Assembly (NCBI RefSeq): GCF_003425985.1
Contig: NZ_CP022985.1
Coordinates: 2,393,501-2,457,500 of the forward strand
Direction of reading: 5' to 3'
DNA length: 64,000 nt
Source: Mariniflexile sp. TRM1-10
Lineage (GTDB): Bacteria > Bacteroidota > Bacteroidia > Flavobacteriales > Flavobacteriaceae
The number at the start of each line of letters is the position of its first letter. The stretch's first letter is position 1. The position numbers were made by a program, and so were the translations under genes. The notes below the pieces were generated by a model, which worked only from the letters and a program-made list of their open reading frames with translations, was not told the DNA's origin and searched no databases. Below are positions 27,095 to 35,263 of the stretch, one piece after another.

Positions 27095-27320
27095 ACTTTT
27101 GTTAAAGTTTTTAACTAGCGAATGCGATGACGTATTTTGTGCAAGTTTAACAAAAAGTCACAATATTTCCGAGGCACAGCGTAGTGTTTATATACCTGTG
27201 GTTGAGTATGGTTTTCAGAAAATAGGGGTAGCGATTATGGTGCTTATTTATAATAATGCCCGAATGGTAGTCTAGCAAGCATAAAAATTTTCTGGGTGTG
27301 ATTTTAAAAAATAATGTAGG
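27095..27320 (+). ncRNA. Candidate bridge RNA in the IS110 left end
   Basis: In IS110-group elements the non-coding left end encodes a bridge RNA with a target-binding loop, then a donor-binding loop. Here GGTTGAG at 27200-27206 matches the left target flank ending in the core (GGTTGAG at 27088-27094). AATGGTAG at 27263-27270 matches the last eight bases of the element's right end (28639-28646). The order target then donor agrees with known bridge RNAs, and in both guides the match ends in the AG core followed by T. A 5' hairpin is possible between ACTTTTGTTAAA and TTTAACAAAAAGT. The right-hand guides could not be assigned. Confidence 0.55.
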
Positions 27321-28628
27321 ATGAAAAAAATCAGGAAAAACGCAGGAGGGATCGATATCGGAGCCAAAAAAATCTTCATAGGTCTTGAAGATAAGGAGGT
27401 TCGCAGTTTTGATACCTTCACATCAGATCTGGAACAGGCGGTATCTTACTTAGAGGAAAACAATGTAACCTCAGTGGCCATGGAAGCCACGGGAGTGTAT
27501 TGGGTCATCCTCTATGATATATTGAAGGCAAGAGGCATCGATGTATGGTTGGTGGATGGCAGGAGCACAAAACAAGTTCCAGGCAGAAAGACCGATGTAA
27601 AGGACTGTCAATGGATACAGCAATTGCACAGCTATGGTTTGTTGAACCGTTGTTTTGTTGCAGATGAACTGGTACATGAACTAAGGAGCTATCAACGCCT
27701 GCGCGAAGATCACATCCGTAGTGCTGCTATGCATATTAACCATATGCAAAAAGCACTGACCCTGATGAACGTTCGGCTAAAAGAAGTTCTGGACCAAGTT
27801 CACGGGGTAAGTGGATTGAAAATAATCAGGGCGATCTTAAAGGGCGAAAGGGATCCCGGGGTTTTGGTAAAGCTATGCCATGGGAGTGTGTTGAAAACAA
27901 AAAAGGAACTGATCCTTAAATCCTTGAAAGGGCACTACAATGAAGCAGGGCTATTTGCTTTGGGCCAAGCAGTGGTGTGCTATGATTTTTATCAACAACA
28001 AATTGCCGGTTGTGATCTGAAAATGGAAGAAGTCCTTAAAAAGATGGGGGCAAACCGGCCTAAAGTATCAAATAAGGCAACTCCACGAAAAAACGTGAGG
28101 CACCACAAACCAAATATAGAAGGAATGGACCGTTATCTATTGCAAATATTTGAAGGCAAAGATGCTACGGTCCTACCCGGTATAACAGATTATAATTGGA
28201 TGCAGCTCCTATCGGAAATAGGGACTGATTTACATAAATGGAAAACAGAAAAGCATTTTACTTCCTGGTTGGGACTGGCGCCAAAACAGCACCATTCGGG
28301 CAAGATGAAAAAAAACTATAAGGCTAAAGGACAACCAAAGGCCGGCCTGATATTTAAGCAAGCGGCCACGAGCCTGCTCAACAGCAAGAAAATTGCATTG
28401 GGTGCTTTTGGCAGAAAGATAAGGGCAAAGAAAGGGGCATCACCGGCAATAAAGGCAATGGCAAGAAAACTGGCAGAGCTCTATTGGAAGCTATTTGTTA
28501 AAGGACTGTCATATGTAGAGAAGGGAATCAAAGATTATGAGGAGAAGATCTTGTTTAATAAACAAAAGAACATTATGAAAATGGCAAGAGAACTTGGTTT
28601 GTCAATTAGCTATAAAACAGCGGTTTAG
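27321..28628 (+). CDS. IS110-family transposase (DEDD recombinase)
   Basis: 435 residues. The N-terminal RuvC-like domain shows the DEDD set: Asp12 in GIDIGAKK, Glu55 in MEATGVYW, Asp92 and Asp95 in GRKTDVKDCQW. A coiled middle part is followed by the Transposase_20 domain (LPGITDYNWMQLLSEIG, WLGLAPKQHHSGKMKKN, IFKQAATSLLNS). The reading frame is intact, so the element may be active. The start ATG follows AGG at a short distance. Confidence 0.95.
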   Translation: MKKIRKNAGGIDIGAKKIFIGLEDKEVRSFDTFTSDLEQAVSYLEENNVTSVAMEATGVYWVILYDILKARGIDVWLVDGRSTKQVPGRKTDVKDCQWIQQLHSYGLLNRCFVADELVHELRSYQRLREDHIRSAAMHINHMQKALTLMNVRLKEVLDQVHGVSGLKIIRAILKGERDPGVLVKLCHGSVLKTKKELILKSLKGHYNEAGLFALGQAVVCYDFYQQQIAGCDLKMEEVLKKMGANRPKVSNKATPRKNVRHHKPNIEGMDRYLLQIFEGKDATVLPGITDYNWMQLLSEIGTDLHKWKTEKHFTSWLGLAPKQHHSGKMKKNYKAKGQPKAGLIFKQAATSLLNSKKIALGAFGRKIRAKKGASPAIKAMARKLAELYWKLFVKGLSYVEKGIKDYEEKILFNKQKNIMKMARELGLSISYKTAV

Positions 28629-28645
28629 CAAATACGTCAATGGTA

Positions 28646-28735
28646 GCTTGTCGAAACCGATATTGGTTACCAGTAAGTTAAAATATTTCGACAAAGCCTG
28701 TGCTGAGCTTGTCGAAGTGCTCAATATGACATAGA
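28646..28735. repeat. GTCGAA-family repeat, right half at IS junction
   Basis: Contains GCTTGTCGAAACC, TTTCGACAAAGCC, TGAGCTTGTCGAAGTG and TCAATATGACA. These are arms of the same hairpin family as at 15282-15340. Its left partner (TGTCAGGTTGAG) is at 27083-27094 across the IS. Confidence 0.6.
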
Positions 28736-28760
28736 ACTAGACTTTTTAGACAGCCTCTTT

Positions 28761-29615
28761 TTAAATAGCAACAATGCCTTTTATATGCGGATGTGGGTTA
28801 TAATCAACCAAAGTAAAATCTTCAAAAGTAAACTCGAAAATATCTTTTACTGCAGGGTTTAAAATCATTTTAGGAAGTGGTCTTATATCTCTAGAGAGTT
28901 GCAATTCTAACTGCTGATAATGATTACTATAAATATGAGCATCTCCAAAAGTGTGAATAAATTCTCCTGCTTCATAGCCGCAAACCTGTGCCACCATCAT
29001 GGTAAATAAAGCATACGATGCAATATTAAATGGCACTCCAAGAAAAATATCGGCACTGCGTTGATAGAGTTGCAAAGATAATTTTGGTTTAGCATTTGCA
29101 CCTGCCTCGGGAGCTGGAGGACTTACATAAAACTGAAAAAATGCATGGCATGGTGGTAATGCTGCTTTACCATTAGCTACATTTTCACTAAACGATTTAG
29201 ACGTATCTGGCAATACCGATGGATTCCAAGCCGAAACCAACATGCGTCTGCTGTTTGGGTTTTTCTTTAAAGTGTCTATAACCTCTTTAATCTGGTCAAT
29301 TTCATCACTATTCCAGTTGCGCCATTGGTGACCGTAAACGGGCCCTAAATTACCATGTTCGTCAGCCCATTCATTCCAAATACGCACACCGTTTTCGGTT
29401 AAATATTTAATATTCGTGTCACCTTTTAAAAACCAAAGTAGTTCATAAACGATCGATTTTAGATGCAGTTTTTTTGTAGTAACCATGGGAAACCCTTCAC
29501 TTAAATCGAATCGCATTTGGTATCCGAAAACACTTTTAGTACCAGTGCCTGTGCGGTCTCCTTTTTCATTACCATTCTCTAAAACGTGTTTTACTAAGTC
29601 GTGATATTGCTTCAT
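28761..29615 (-). CDS. thyA: Thymidylate synthase
   Basis: 284 residues. It methylates dUMP to dTMP using methylenetetrahydrofolate, producing dihydrofolate for FolA. The catalytic Cys156 lies in [57 protein letters not shown] and GDAHIYSNH are all family blocks. A short insertion before the Cys loop (about 138-151) makes it slightly longer than E. coli ThyA. It would normally neighbour the E-set gene and folA; the IS now separates them. Confidence 0.96.
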   Translation of the reverse strand: MKQYHDLVKHVLENGNEKGDRTGTGTKSVFGYQMRFDLSEGFPMVTTKKLHLKSIVYELLWFLKGDTNIKYLTENGVRIWNEWADEHGNLGPVYGHQWRNWNSDEIDQIKEVIDTLKKNPNSRRMLVSAWNPSVLPDTSKSFSENVANGKAALPPCHAFFQFYVSPPAPEAGANAKPKLSLQLYQRSADIFLGVPFNIASYALFTMMVAQVCGYEAGEFIHTFGDAHIYSNHYQQLELQLSRDIRPLPKMILNPAVKDIFEFTFEDFTLVDYNPHPHIKGIVAI

Positions 29616-29754
29616 CCCATCTTCCGTCTTCCCAAAGGGAAGAAACTCTTTAAATTAAACTTAAATTTTATGAGGTTAAAAATAGAAAAAGGAACAGAAA
29701 CTTATTCCCAATATCTTAAAATATATTACAAAGTTATTAACTAATATTGAAAAG

Positions 29755-29774
29755 ATTCCTGCCTTCGCAGGAAT
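29755..29774. repeat. 20-bp palindrome family (copy 1)
   Basis: ATTCCTGC, a CTTC tetraloop, then GCAGGAAT, placed between the nupC stop and thyA. It belongs to the 8+4+8 family seen at several intergenic sites in this window. Confidence 0.75.
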
Positions 29775-29777
29775 GTA

Positions 29778-31301
29778 TTACCCAATAATCATGCCTGCAA
29801 TAGTAGCCGAAACTAAAGAGGCAATGGTACCACCAAGCAATGCTTTCATGCCAAATTGCGATAAAGTTTTACGTTGCCCTGGTGCTAGGGAACCAATACC
29901 GCCAATTTGAATGCCTATAGAAGCAAAATTAGCAAAACCACATAGCATATAAGTAGCCATGATTACTGATTTTTCGTAGTTTAAATGGGTAGCATTAGCC
30001 ATGTCTTTTAAGTCTCGAAGTTGAATGTAACCTATAAATTCGCTAGCAGCTATTTTTATGCCAAGTAGTTGTCCCATCATCATCATATCTTCTTTGGCTA
30101 CACCTATTAGCCACATTAATGGTGCAAAAGCATAACCTAAAATAAGTTCTATCGAAAGATTTTGATATCCCGTATTATTTACTACCCATTCATTTAGGGT
30201 AGAAATATCACCTATCCAACCTAGAATACCATTGAACATGGCTATAAATGCGACAAAAACCAAAAGCATAGCACCAACATTTACAGCTAGTTTTAAACCT
30301 TCGGTAGTTCCATTAGCAATGGCATCTAAAAAGTTAGAGCCAATTTTTTCCTGGGAAACCGCTACATCGGTATTTATATCTTCAGTTTGGGGATATAATA
30401 TTTTAGAAACAATAATAGCGCCAGGTGCAGCCATAACCGATGCCGCTAAAAGATGTTTAGCGTAAAAAAGTCTTAGTAAAGGGTCGTCTCCACCTAAAAA
30501 GCCTATATATGCAGCCAATACAGCTCCAGCAGCGGTTGCCATACCTCCAATCATAACCAAAAGCATTTCAGATTTGTTCATTTTTTCTAAATAGGCTTTA
30601 ATTAAAAGCGGTGCTTCGGTTTGACCTAAAAAAATGTTTCCAGCAACGCTTAAGCTTTCGGCACCAGAAACTTTTAAGGCTTTTGAAAGTAACCAAGCCA
30701 TAGCTTTTACTACTTTTTGGATGATTCCTAAATAAAATAAAACGGAGGTTAAAGCTGAAAAAAATATGATAGTAGGCAATACTTGAAAAGCAAAAATAAA
30801 CCCGAAAGTGTCCATATCGACTACCAATCCTTCAAATAGAAATTTGCTGCCTGCTCGCGTAAAATCTAATACGCTTACAAAAAGCCCTCCCACAAATTCG
30901 AAAATAGATTTAATAAATTCAACTTTTAAAACACCAATAGCTATTAGAAGTTGAAAAGTGAGCCCAATACCAACAATTTTCCAATTGATGGCTTTGCGGT
31001 TACTGCTAAATAAAAAGGCAATAAAAATTAAAGAAACCATGCCTAAAGCGCCTCGCCAAAGACTGCTTGTTGAAAAACCTTGACTTGGTATGATGATAGC
31101 TGTCTTTAAAGTGGTCGTTCCTGTTTGGGTTTCCGGTGTATTAACTTTTAAGGAATCAACAGTGTGATGTTGTGATGAGAGTACGGCTGTTTTTGTGTTT
31201 AAAACCGTATCTTGGAAGGTGGTCTTATCTTTGTCTTGTGCAGCTATTGATGATGTAAATACTAATAAAATAAGCGCAATAGACAAAAATATTTTTTTCA
31301 T
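29778..31301 (-). CDS. nupC: NupC/CNT family concentrative nucleoside transporter
   Basis: 507 residues. The first 20 residues look like a cleavable signal peptide (ALILLVFTSSIAAQDKD), followed by a soluble segment of about 55 residues. The CNT transporter core then starts at about 80. Core motifs include GNIFLGQTEAPLLIKAYLEKM, GGMATAAGAVLAAYIGFLG and CGFANFASIGIQIGGIG. It moves nucleosides inward with a cation. Position beside thyA suggests pyrimidine salvage. The N-terminal extension is longer than in E. coli NupC. Confidence 0.88.
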   Translation of the reverse strand: MKKIFLSIALILLVFTSSIAAQDKDKTTFQDTVLNTKTAVLSSQHHTVDSLKVNTPETQTGTTTLKTAIIIPSQGFSTSSLWRGALGMVSLIFIAFLFSSNRKAINWKIVGIGLTFQLLIAIGVLKVEFIKSIFEFVGGLFVSVLDFTRAGSKFLFEGLVVDMDTFGFIFAFQVLPTIIFFSALTSVLFYLGIIQKVVKAMAWLLSKALKVSGAESLSVAGNIFLGQTEAPLLIKAYLEKMNKSEMLLVMIGGMATAAGAVLAAYIGFLGGDDPLLRLFYAKHLLAASVMAAPGAIIVSKILYPQTEDINTDVAVSQEKIGSNFLDAIANGTTEGLKLAVNVGAMLLVFVAFIAMFNGILGWIGDISTLNEWVVNNTGYQNLSIELILGYAFAPLMWLIGVAKEDMMMMGQLLGIKIAASEFIGYIQLRDLKDMANATHLNYEKSVIMATYMLCGFANFASIGIQIGGIGSLAPGQRKTLSQFGMKALLGGTIASLVSATIAGMIIG

Positions 31302-31325
31302 ATAAATATGGAGTAATTTTGTGCT

Positions 31326-31949
31326 TTATTCTCGTTTTGAAATTTCGTCACGAATATGTGCTGCCCTTTCGTAATCTTCATTAGCAACGGCTTCGTCTAA
31401 TAAAATATGTAATTCTTGGAGTGTTTTTCCTTTGAAATTTTCGCGTGGTGCATTGGGTTCAAGTTCATTGGCAATTAACTCGTCCATTAAAACACTGTCT
31501 TGAGCATCTTCCTCTTCATTCTCTTTTTTCGGGTTAACCTTTAAATAAATACCAGCTTTATCAAGTATGTTTTTATAAGTGAAAATAGGCGCATCAAAGC
31601 GTAGTGCCAAAGCAATGGCATCGCTGGTTCTGGCATCTATAATTTCTTCGATTTTATCGCGTTCGCAAATTAAACTGGAGTAAAAAACACCATCAACCAA
31701 TTTGTGAATAATCACTTGTTTAACGACTATGTCGAACCTATCGGCAAAATTTTTAAATAAATCGTGAGTTAATGGTCTTGGTGGTCGAATTTCTTTTTCT
31801 AGGGCAATAGCAATGGATTGCGCCTCAAAAGCACCAATAACAATGGGTAATTTTCGGTCGCCATCTACTTCGTTTAAAATCAATGCGTAAGCGCCGTTTT
31901 GGGTTTGGCTATAGGATATTCCTTTTATATTTAATCTTACTAAACTCAT
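31326..31949 (-). CDS. Bifunctional nuclease (BFN/DUF151) domain protein with C-terminal UVR motif
   Basis: The Met at 31949 (MSLVRLNIKGISYSQTQNGA) fits the family start better than the one six codons upstream at 31967, giving 207 residues. The DUF151 domain (about 1-130) shows LPIVIGAFEAQSIAIALE and DARTSDAIALALRFDAPIF. A short UVR-like motif closes the protein (LHILLDEAVANEDYERAAHIRDEI). In plants a DUF151 protein has nuclease activity; the bacterial role is not established. It is 24 bases upstream of nupC on the same strand. Confidence 0.85.
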   Translation of the reverse strand: MSLVRLNIKGISYSQTQNGAYALILNEVDGDRKLPIVIGAFEAQSIAIALEKEIRPPRPLTHDLFKNFADRFDIVVKQVIIHKLVDGVFYSSLICERDKIEEIIDARTSDAIALALRFDAPIFTYKNILDKAGIYLKVNPKKENEEEDAQDSVLMDELIANELEPNAPRENFKGKTLQELHILLDEAVANEDYERAAHIRDEISKRE

Positions 31950-32031
31950 AAATTTATGAAAACGCAAAGAACTGTTTAAATTAGGACTTTACCAACTGCA
32001 AAAGCAGATTTAAAAATATAATGCTAATCTA

Positions 32032-32193
32032 AGAGACTGTTTAAGTTTTATCCTTTGGTTCTTTTATGTGCCTTTTTCCGCCATACTTCAGCTATTTTTC
32101 GGTTCGTAGCTATGGCTATGAACCTCAAAATACCTTCGTCTAACGAAAAAATACCCTATAAAATATTCCAAAAACAAAATTTAAGCAGTCTCT
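32032..32193. repeat. 162-bp MITE-like inverted-repeat element (copy 1)
   Basis: Ends AGAGACTGTTTAAGTTTT and AAAATTTAAGCAGTCTCT are near-perfect inverted repeats of 18 bp. The centre holds a second hairpin (CGGTTC/GAACC around TAGCTATGGCTA). A 163-bp relative lies at 47643-47805. No coding capacity. Confidence 0.65.
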
Positions 32194-32232
32194 AAGCAGT
32201 TCTTTAAACAATACAATTTATAAAAAAATAAT

Positions 32233-33192
32233 TTATTGTTGCGCTTTAAAGGCTTTTAATTTTTCAATAAGCTCTGGTACTACCGTAAAAGCATCACCAA
32301 CAACGCCATAATCGGCTGCTTTGAAAAATGGAGCGTCAGCATCGGAGTTTATTACAACTTTTACTTTTGAAGCGTTAATGCCTGCTAAATGTTGAATAGC
32401 ACCTGAAATTCCAATGGCAATATATAAATTGGCAGCCACAGGTTTTCCGGTTTGCCCCACGTGCTCACCATGAGGTCTCCAGCCTAAGTCTGAAACCGGT
32501 TTAGAGCATGCTGTTGCAGCACCTAAAACAGAAGCTAATTCTTCAACCATACCCCAATTTTCTGGACCTTTTAAACCGCGACCACCAGAGACAACTATTT
32601 CGGCATCAGCAATACTTACTTTGTTTGATGCTTTATCAATCGATTCTACTTTAACACCTAAATCTGAAATTACAGGCGAGAAATCTTCCGCAGAAGCGTC
32701 ACCACTTTTTTCAACCAACCCAAAAGAGTTGTTGGAAACACCAACAATTTTTACATCGGTATTTATGGTGGTCATTTCAAAAGCTTTATTAGTGAAAGCA
32801 GTACGTTTTACTGTAAAAGGCGATGTACTTGAAGGTGCATTAATAACGTTTGAAGCATAGCCTGCATTTAACCTAACAGCTAAAAGTGGTGCTAAATATT
32901 TGCTATTAGCACTAGAACTTAAAATAATAATTTTTGAAGCTTCTTGTTCTGCCGCCTGTTGTATGGCTTCGGCATAGCCTTTTGCATTAAACATATCTAA
33001 TTGTGTATTTGATACATTTAAAACTTTATCAACACCATAATTTCCTAATTCCGATGTGTCATTGGCATTTATAGTTATAGCTGTGACTGTAGTGCCTAAT
33101 TGGTCAGCAACCGCTTTGGCGTAAGAAGCCACTTCAAAAGCTGTTTTTTTAAATTTTCCTTGTTCTGATTCTGTATATACTAAAACTGACAT
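32233..33192 (-). CDS. etfA: Electron transfer flavoprotein alpha subunit
   Basis: 319 residues. The C-terminal FAD-binding part is clear: SGGRGLKGPENW, DLGWRPHGEHVGQTGKPV, YIAIGISGAIQHLAG and NSDADAPFFKAADYGVVGD. EtfAB carries electrons from acyl-CoA dehydrogenases to the membrane quinone pool. It follows etfB on the same strand with a 121-base gap that holds a 20-bp palindrome. Confidence 0.95.
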   Translation of the reverse strand: MSVLVYTESEQGKFKKTAFEVASYAKAVADQLGTTVTAITINANDTSELGNYGVDKVLNVSNTQLDMFNAKGYAEAIQQAAEQEASKIIILSSSANSKYLAPLLAVRLNAGYASNVINAPSSTSPFTVKRTAFTNKAFEMTTINTDVKIVGVSNNSFGLVEKSGDASAEDFSPVISDLGVKVESIDKASNKVSIADAEIVVSGGRGLKGPENWGMVEELASVLGAATACSKPVSDLGWRPHGEHVGQTGKPVAANLYIAIGISGAIQHLAGINASKVKVVINSDADAPFFKAADYGVVGDAFTVVPELIEKLKAFKAQQ

Positions 33193-33209
33193 ATATCTAT
33201 TATTTTTTC

Positions 33210-33229
33210 ATTCCCACGAAAGTGGGAAT
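33210..33229. repeat. 20-bp palindrome family (copy 2)
   Basis: ATTCCCAC, GAAA, GTGGGAAT, followed by CTCATG. It lies in the etfB-etfA gap. Confidence 0.7.
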
Positions 33230-33313
33230 CTCATGATTTTATATTAAATTTATAATTTATCAAGCACCAAATTCCAATTACTCAGTCTTGGATTTGAAGT
33301 TTGTCTATCGGCT

Positions 33314-34060
33314 TTAAATAACTTTTGCTTCGTTGTGAAGTAAGTTTATTAATTCGTCTAAATTATCTGGAGACACTAATTTTACCGCACCCTTTGGAGC
33401 TGGCTTTTCAAATTTTACAGAAGTTGTTTCGTTATTTGCGTCAACAGGTTCTAAAATCGTTAAAGGTTTTTGACGTGCCATCATGATTCCTCGCATATTT
33501 GGGATGCGTAAATCGCTTTCTTGAACCAGACCTTTTTGCCCACCAATGACTAATGGTAGGGACGTTGATAAGGTTTCTTTTCCACCATCAATTTCTCTAA
33601 TTGCTTTTGCTGTGTCTCCATCAATTTCTAAACTAATGCAGTTGTTTACAAAATTAGCGTCAATCAATCCTGCAATCATGCCAGGTACCATACCTCCATT
33701 ATAATCAATAGATTCACGACCAGCAATGACTAAATCGTATCCACCATTTTTTACCACATTTGCTAATTGCTTAGCCACCGAAAATCCGTCAGTAGCAGCA
33801 GTGTTTACACGTATAGCTCCATCGGCACCAATAGCCAAGGCTTTGCGTAAGGTAGGTTCTGTTTCTGCGCCACCTACATTAACAACAGTAACATGGGCGC
33901 CTTGCTTTTCTTTAAACCACATGGCACGTGTTAAACCAAACTCGTCGTTTGGGTTTATTACAAATTGCACGCCATTGGTGTCAAATTTTGTATCGCCTTC
34001 AGTAAAATTAATTTTAGATGTGGTGTCTGGAACATGACTAATGCACACTAATATTTTCAT
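33314..34060 (-). CDS. etfB: Electron transfer flavoprotein beta subunit
   Basis: 248 residues. KILVCISHVPDTTSKINF starts the family fold; DLVIAGRESIDYNGGMVPGMIA and the signature region around IREIDGGKETLSTSLPLVIGGQKGL are typical. It binds AMP and pairs with EtfA. It is first in the leftward etfBA unit and divergent from pdhB. Confidence 0.95.
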   Translation of the reverse strand: MKILVCISHVPDTTSKINFTEGDTKFDTNGVQFVINPNDEFGLTRAMWFKEKQGAHVTVVNVGGAETEPTLRKALAIGADGAIRVNTAATDGFSVAKQLANVVKNGGYDLVIAGRESIDYNGGMVPGMIAGLIDANFVNNCISLEIDGDTAKAIREIDGGKETLSTSLPLVIGGQKGLVQESDLRIPNMRGIMMARQKPLTILEPVDANNETTSVKFEKPAPKGAVKLVSPDNLDELINLLHNEAKVI

Positions 34061-34187
34061 AATTATGATGTATTAAATAAGTATAGATTTATTGAGGTTA
34101 CGAAGTTAATTATTTTATTCCGAATATTTGTTATGCGTGCATAATAAATTTTAAATAATTCTTTTAAAAAGGTAAGTCATTTATTGT

Positions 34188-34195
34188 TATTTTTG
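34188..34195 (+). promoter_or_regulatory. Candidate -7 box of pdhB
   Basis: TATTTTTG fits TAnnTTTG and ends 24 bases before the pdhB ATG. No TTG is present at the usual distance upstream. Confidence 0.35.
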
Positions 34196-34219
34196 CAACT
34201 CGATTAAAAAAAATATTTA

Positions 34220-35197
34220 ATGAAGACAATTCAATTTAGGGAGGCTATTTGCGAAGCTATGAGCGAAGAAATGCGTAGAGATGAAAGCATTTACTTGATG
34301 GGTGAAGAGGTAGCAGAGTATAATGGTGCCTACAAGGCATCAAAAGGAATGTTAGATGAATTTGGGCCAAAGCGTGTAATCGATACACCAATTGCAGAGC
34401 TAGGTTTTGCAGGAATAGCGGTAGGGTCGACTATGACCGGAAACAGACCAATAGTAGAGTATATGACCTTTAACTTTTCTCTTGTTGGTATTGACCAAAT
34501 AATAAATAATGCAGCAAAAATCAGACAAATGTCTGGTGGGCAATTTAAATGTCCTATTGTTTTTCGTGGACCAACAGCATCTGCTGGACAATTAGGAGCA
34601 ACACATTCGCAAGCTTTTGAAAGTTGGTTTGCTAATACACCTGGTTTAAAAGTAGTGGTACCATCAAATCCATACGATGCAAAAGGCTTGTTAAAGGCAG
34701 CAATTCGTGATGATGATCCAGTTATTTTCATGGAAAGCGAGCAAATGTATGGTGATAAAGGCGAAGTGCCAGAAGGTGAGTATATATTGCCTTTAGGCGT
34801 TGCTGATATTAAACGTGAAGGAACGGATGTTACTATTGTTTCTTTCGGAAAAATCATCAAGGAAGCCTATAAAGCAGCTGATGAATTAGAAAAAGAAGGT
34901 ATTTCTTGTGAGATTATCGATTTACGTACAGTGCGCCCTTTAGATAAGGAAACAATTTTAAAATCGGTTAAGAAAACCAATAGATTGGTGATTTTAGAAG
35001 AAGCATGGCCTTTTGGAAACGTTTCAACAGAAATTACATATATTGTACAATCGGAAGCATTCGATTATTTAGATGCGCCAGTTGTAAAAATCAATACTGC
35101 CGATACACCAGCACCTTATTCACCAGTTTTGTTAGCAGAATGGTTACCAGACAGTAAGGAGGTTATTAAAGCTGTGAAAAAAGTATTATATATATAA
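34220..35197 (+). CDS. pdhB: Pyruvate dehydrogenase E1 component, beta subunit
   Basis: 325 residues of the transketolase central and C-terminal domains. Visible family blocks are EAICEAMSEEMRRDESIYLMGEEV, TPIAELGFAGIAVGSTMTGNRPI, GATHSQAFESWFANTPGLKVV and the E1-beta segment ILEEAWPFGNVSTEI, read in parts. It forms the alpha2beta2 E1 of the pyruvate dehydrogenase complex, making acetyl-CoA. The gene stands alone, as often in this phylum; the alpha subunit is not in the window. A terminator follows. Confidence 0.93.
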   Translation: MKTIQFREAICEAMSEEMRRDESIYLMGEEVAEYNGAYKASKGMLDEFGPKRVIDTPIAELGFAGIAVGSTMTGNRPIVEYMTFNFSLVGIDQIINNAAKIRQMSGGQFKCPIVFRGPTASAGQLGATHSQAFESWFANTPGLKVVVPSNPYDAKGLLKAAIRDDDPVIFMESEQMYGDKGEVPEGEYILPLGVADIKREGTDVTIVSFGKIIKEAYKAADELEKEGISCEIIDLRTVRPLDKETILKSVKKTNRLVILEEAWPFGNVSTEITYIVQSEAFDYLDAPVVKINTADTPAPYSPVLLAEWLPDSKEVIKAVKKVLYI

Positions 35198-35220
35198 AAC
35201 AACAATTTTTACGTTATATA

Positions 35221-35258
35221 AACTTCATTAGCGCAATTTGTTAATGAAGTTTTTTTTT
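35221..35258 (+). terminator. Terminator after pdhB
   Basis: AACTTCATTA and TAATGAAGTT pair around an 11-base loop and run into a tract of about eight T. It ends a few bases before the next start codon. Confidence 0.85.
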
Positions 35259-35263
35259 GTACT

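Larger units (their letters stand above)
27095..28646 (+). mobile_element. IS110-family insertion sequence (about 1.55 kb)
   Basis: Boundaries are inferred by rejoining the flanks. TGTCAGGTTGAG (27083-27094) on the left and GCTTGTCGAAACC (28646-28658) on the right together restore a GTCGAA-family repeat of the kind seen elsewhere in the window. An AG is shared at both junctions and would be the core. The element has one transposase gene and a 226-base left non-coding end. No target duplication or terminal inverted repeat is seen, as expected for IS110. Base composition is more GC-rich than the surroundings. Confidence 0.75.
27048..28760. repeat. Split palindromic element: 21-bp inverted repeat flanking the IS110 insertion
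   Basis: GAGGCTGTCTAAAAAGTC plus a leading AAA at 27048-27068 returns as an exact reverse complement at 28740-28760. IS110 elements lack such terminal repeats, so the arms belong to an older palindrome or bidirectional terminator between the E-set gene and thyA that the IS has split. The right arm ends exactly at the thyA stop. Confidence 0.7.

Noticed and set aside
27090..27275. 61-residue reading frame in the left end of the IS110 element
   Set aside because: No family resemblance; the region is better explained as the non-coding left end with bridge-RNA guides.
34330..34860. 176-residue frame antisense to pdhB
   Set aside because: Fully inside a conserved gene and without its own signals; a shadow of pdhB codon use. 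The same holds for the long antisense frames in ilvD (40713-41216) and gapN (48516-49028).
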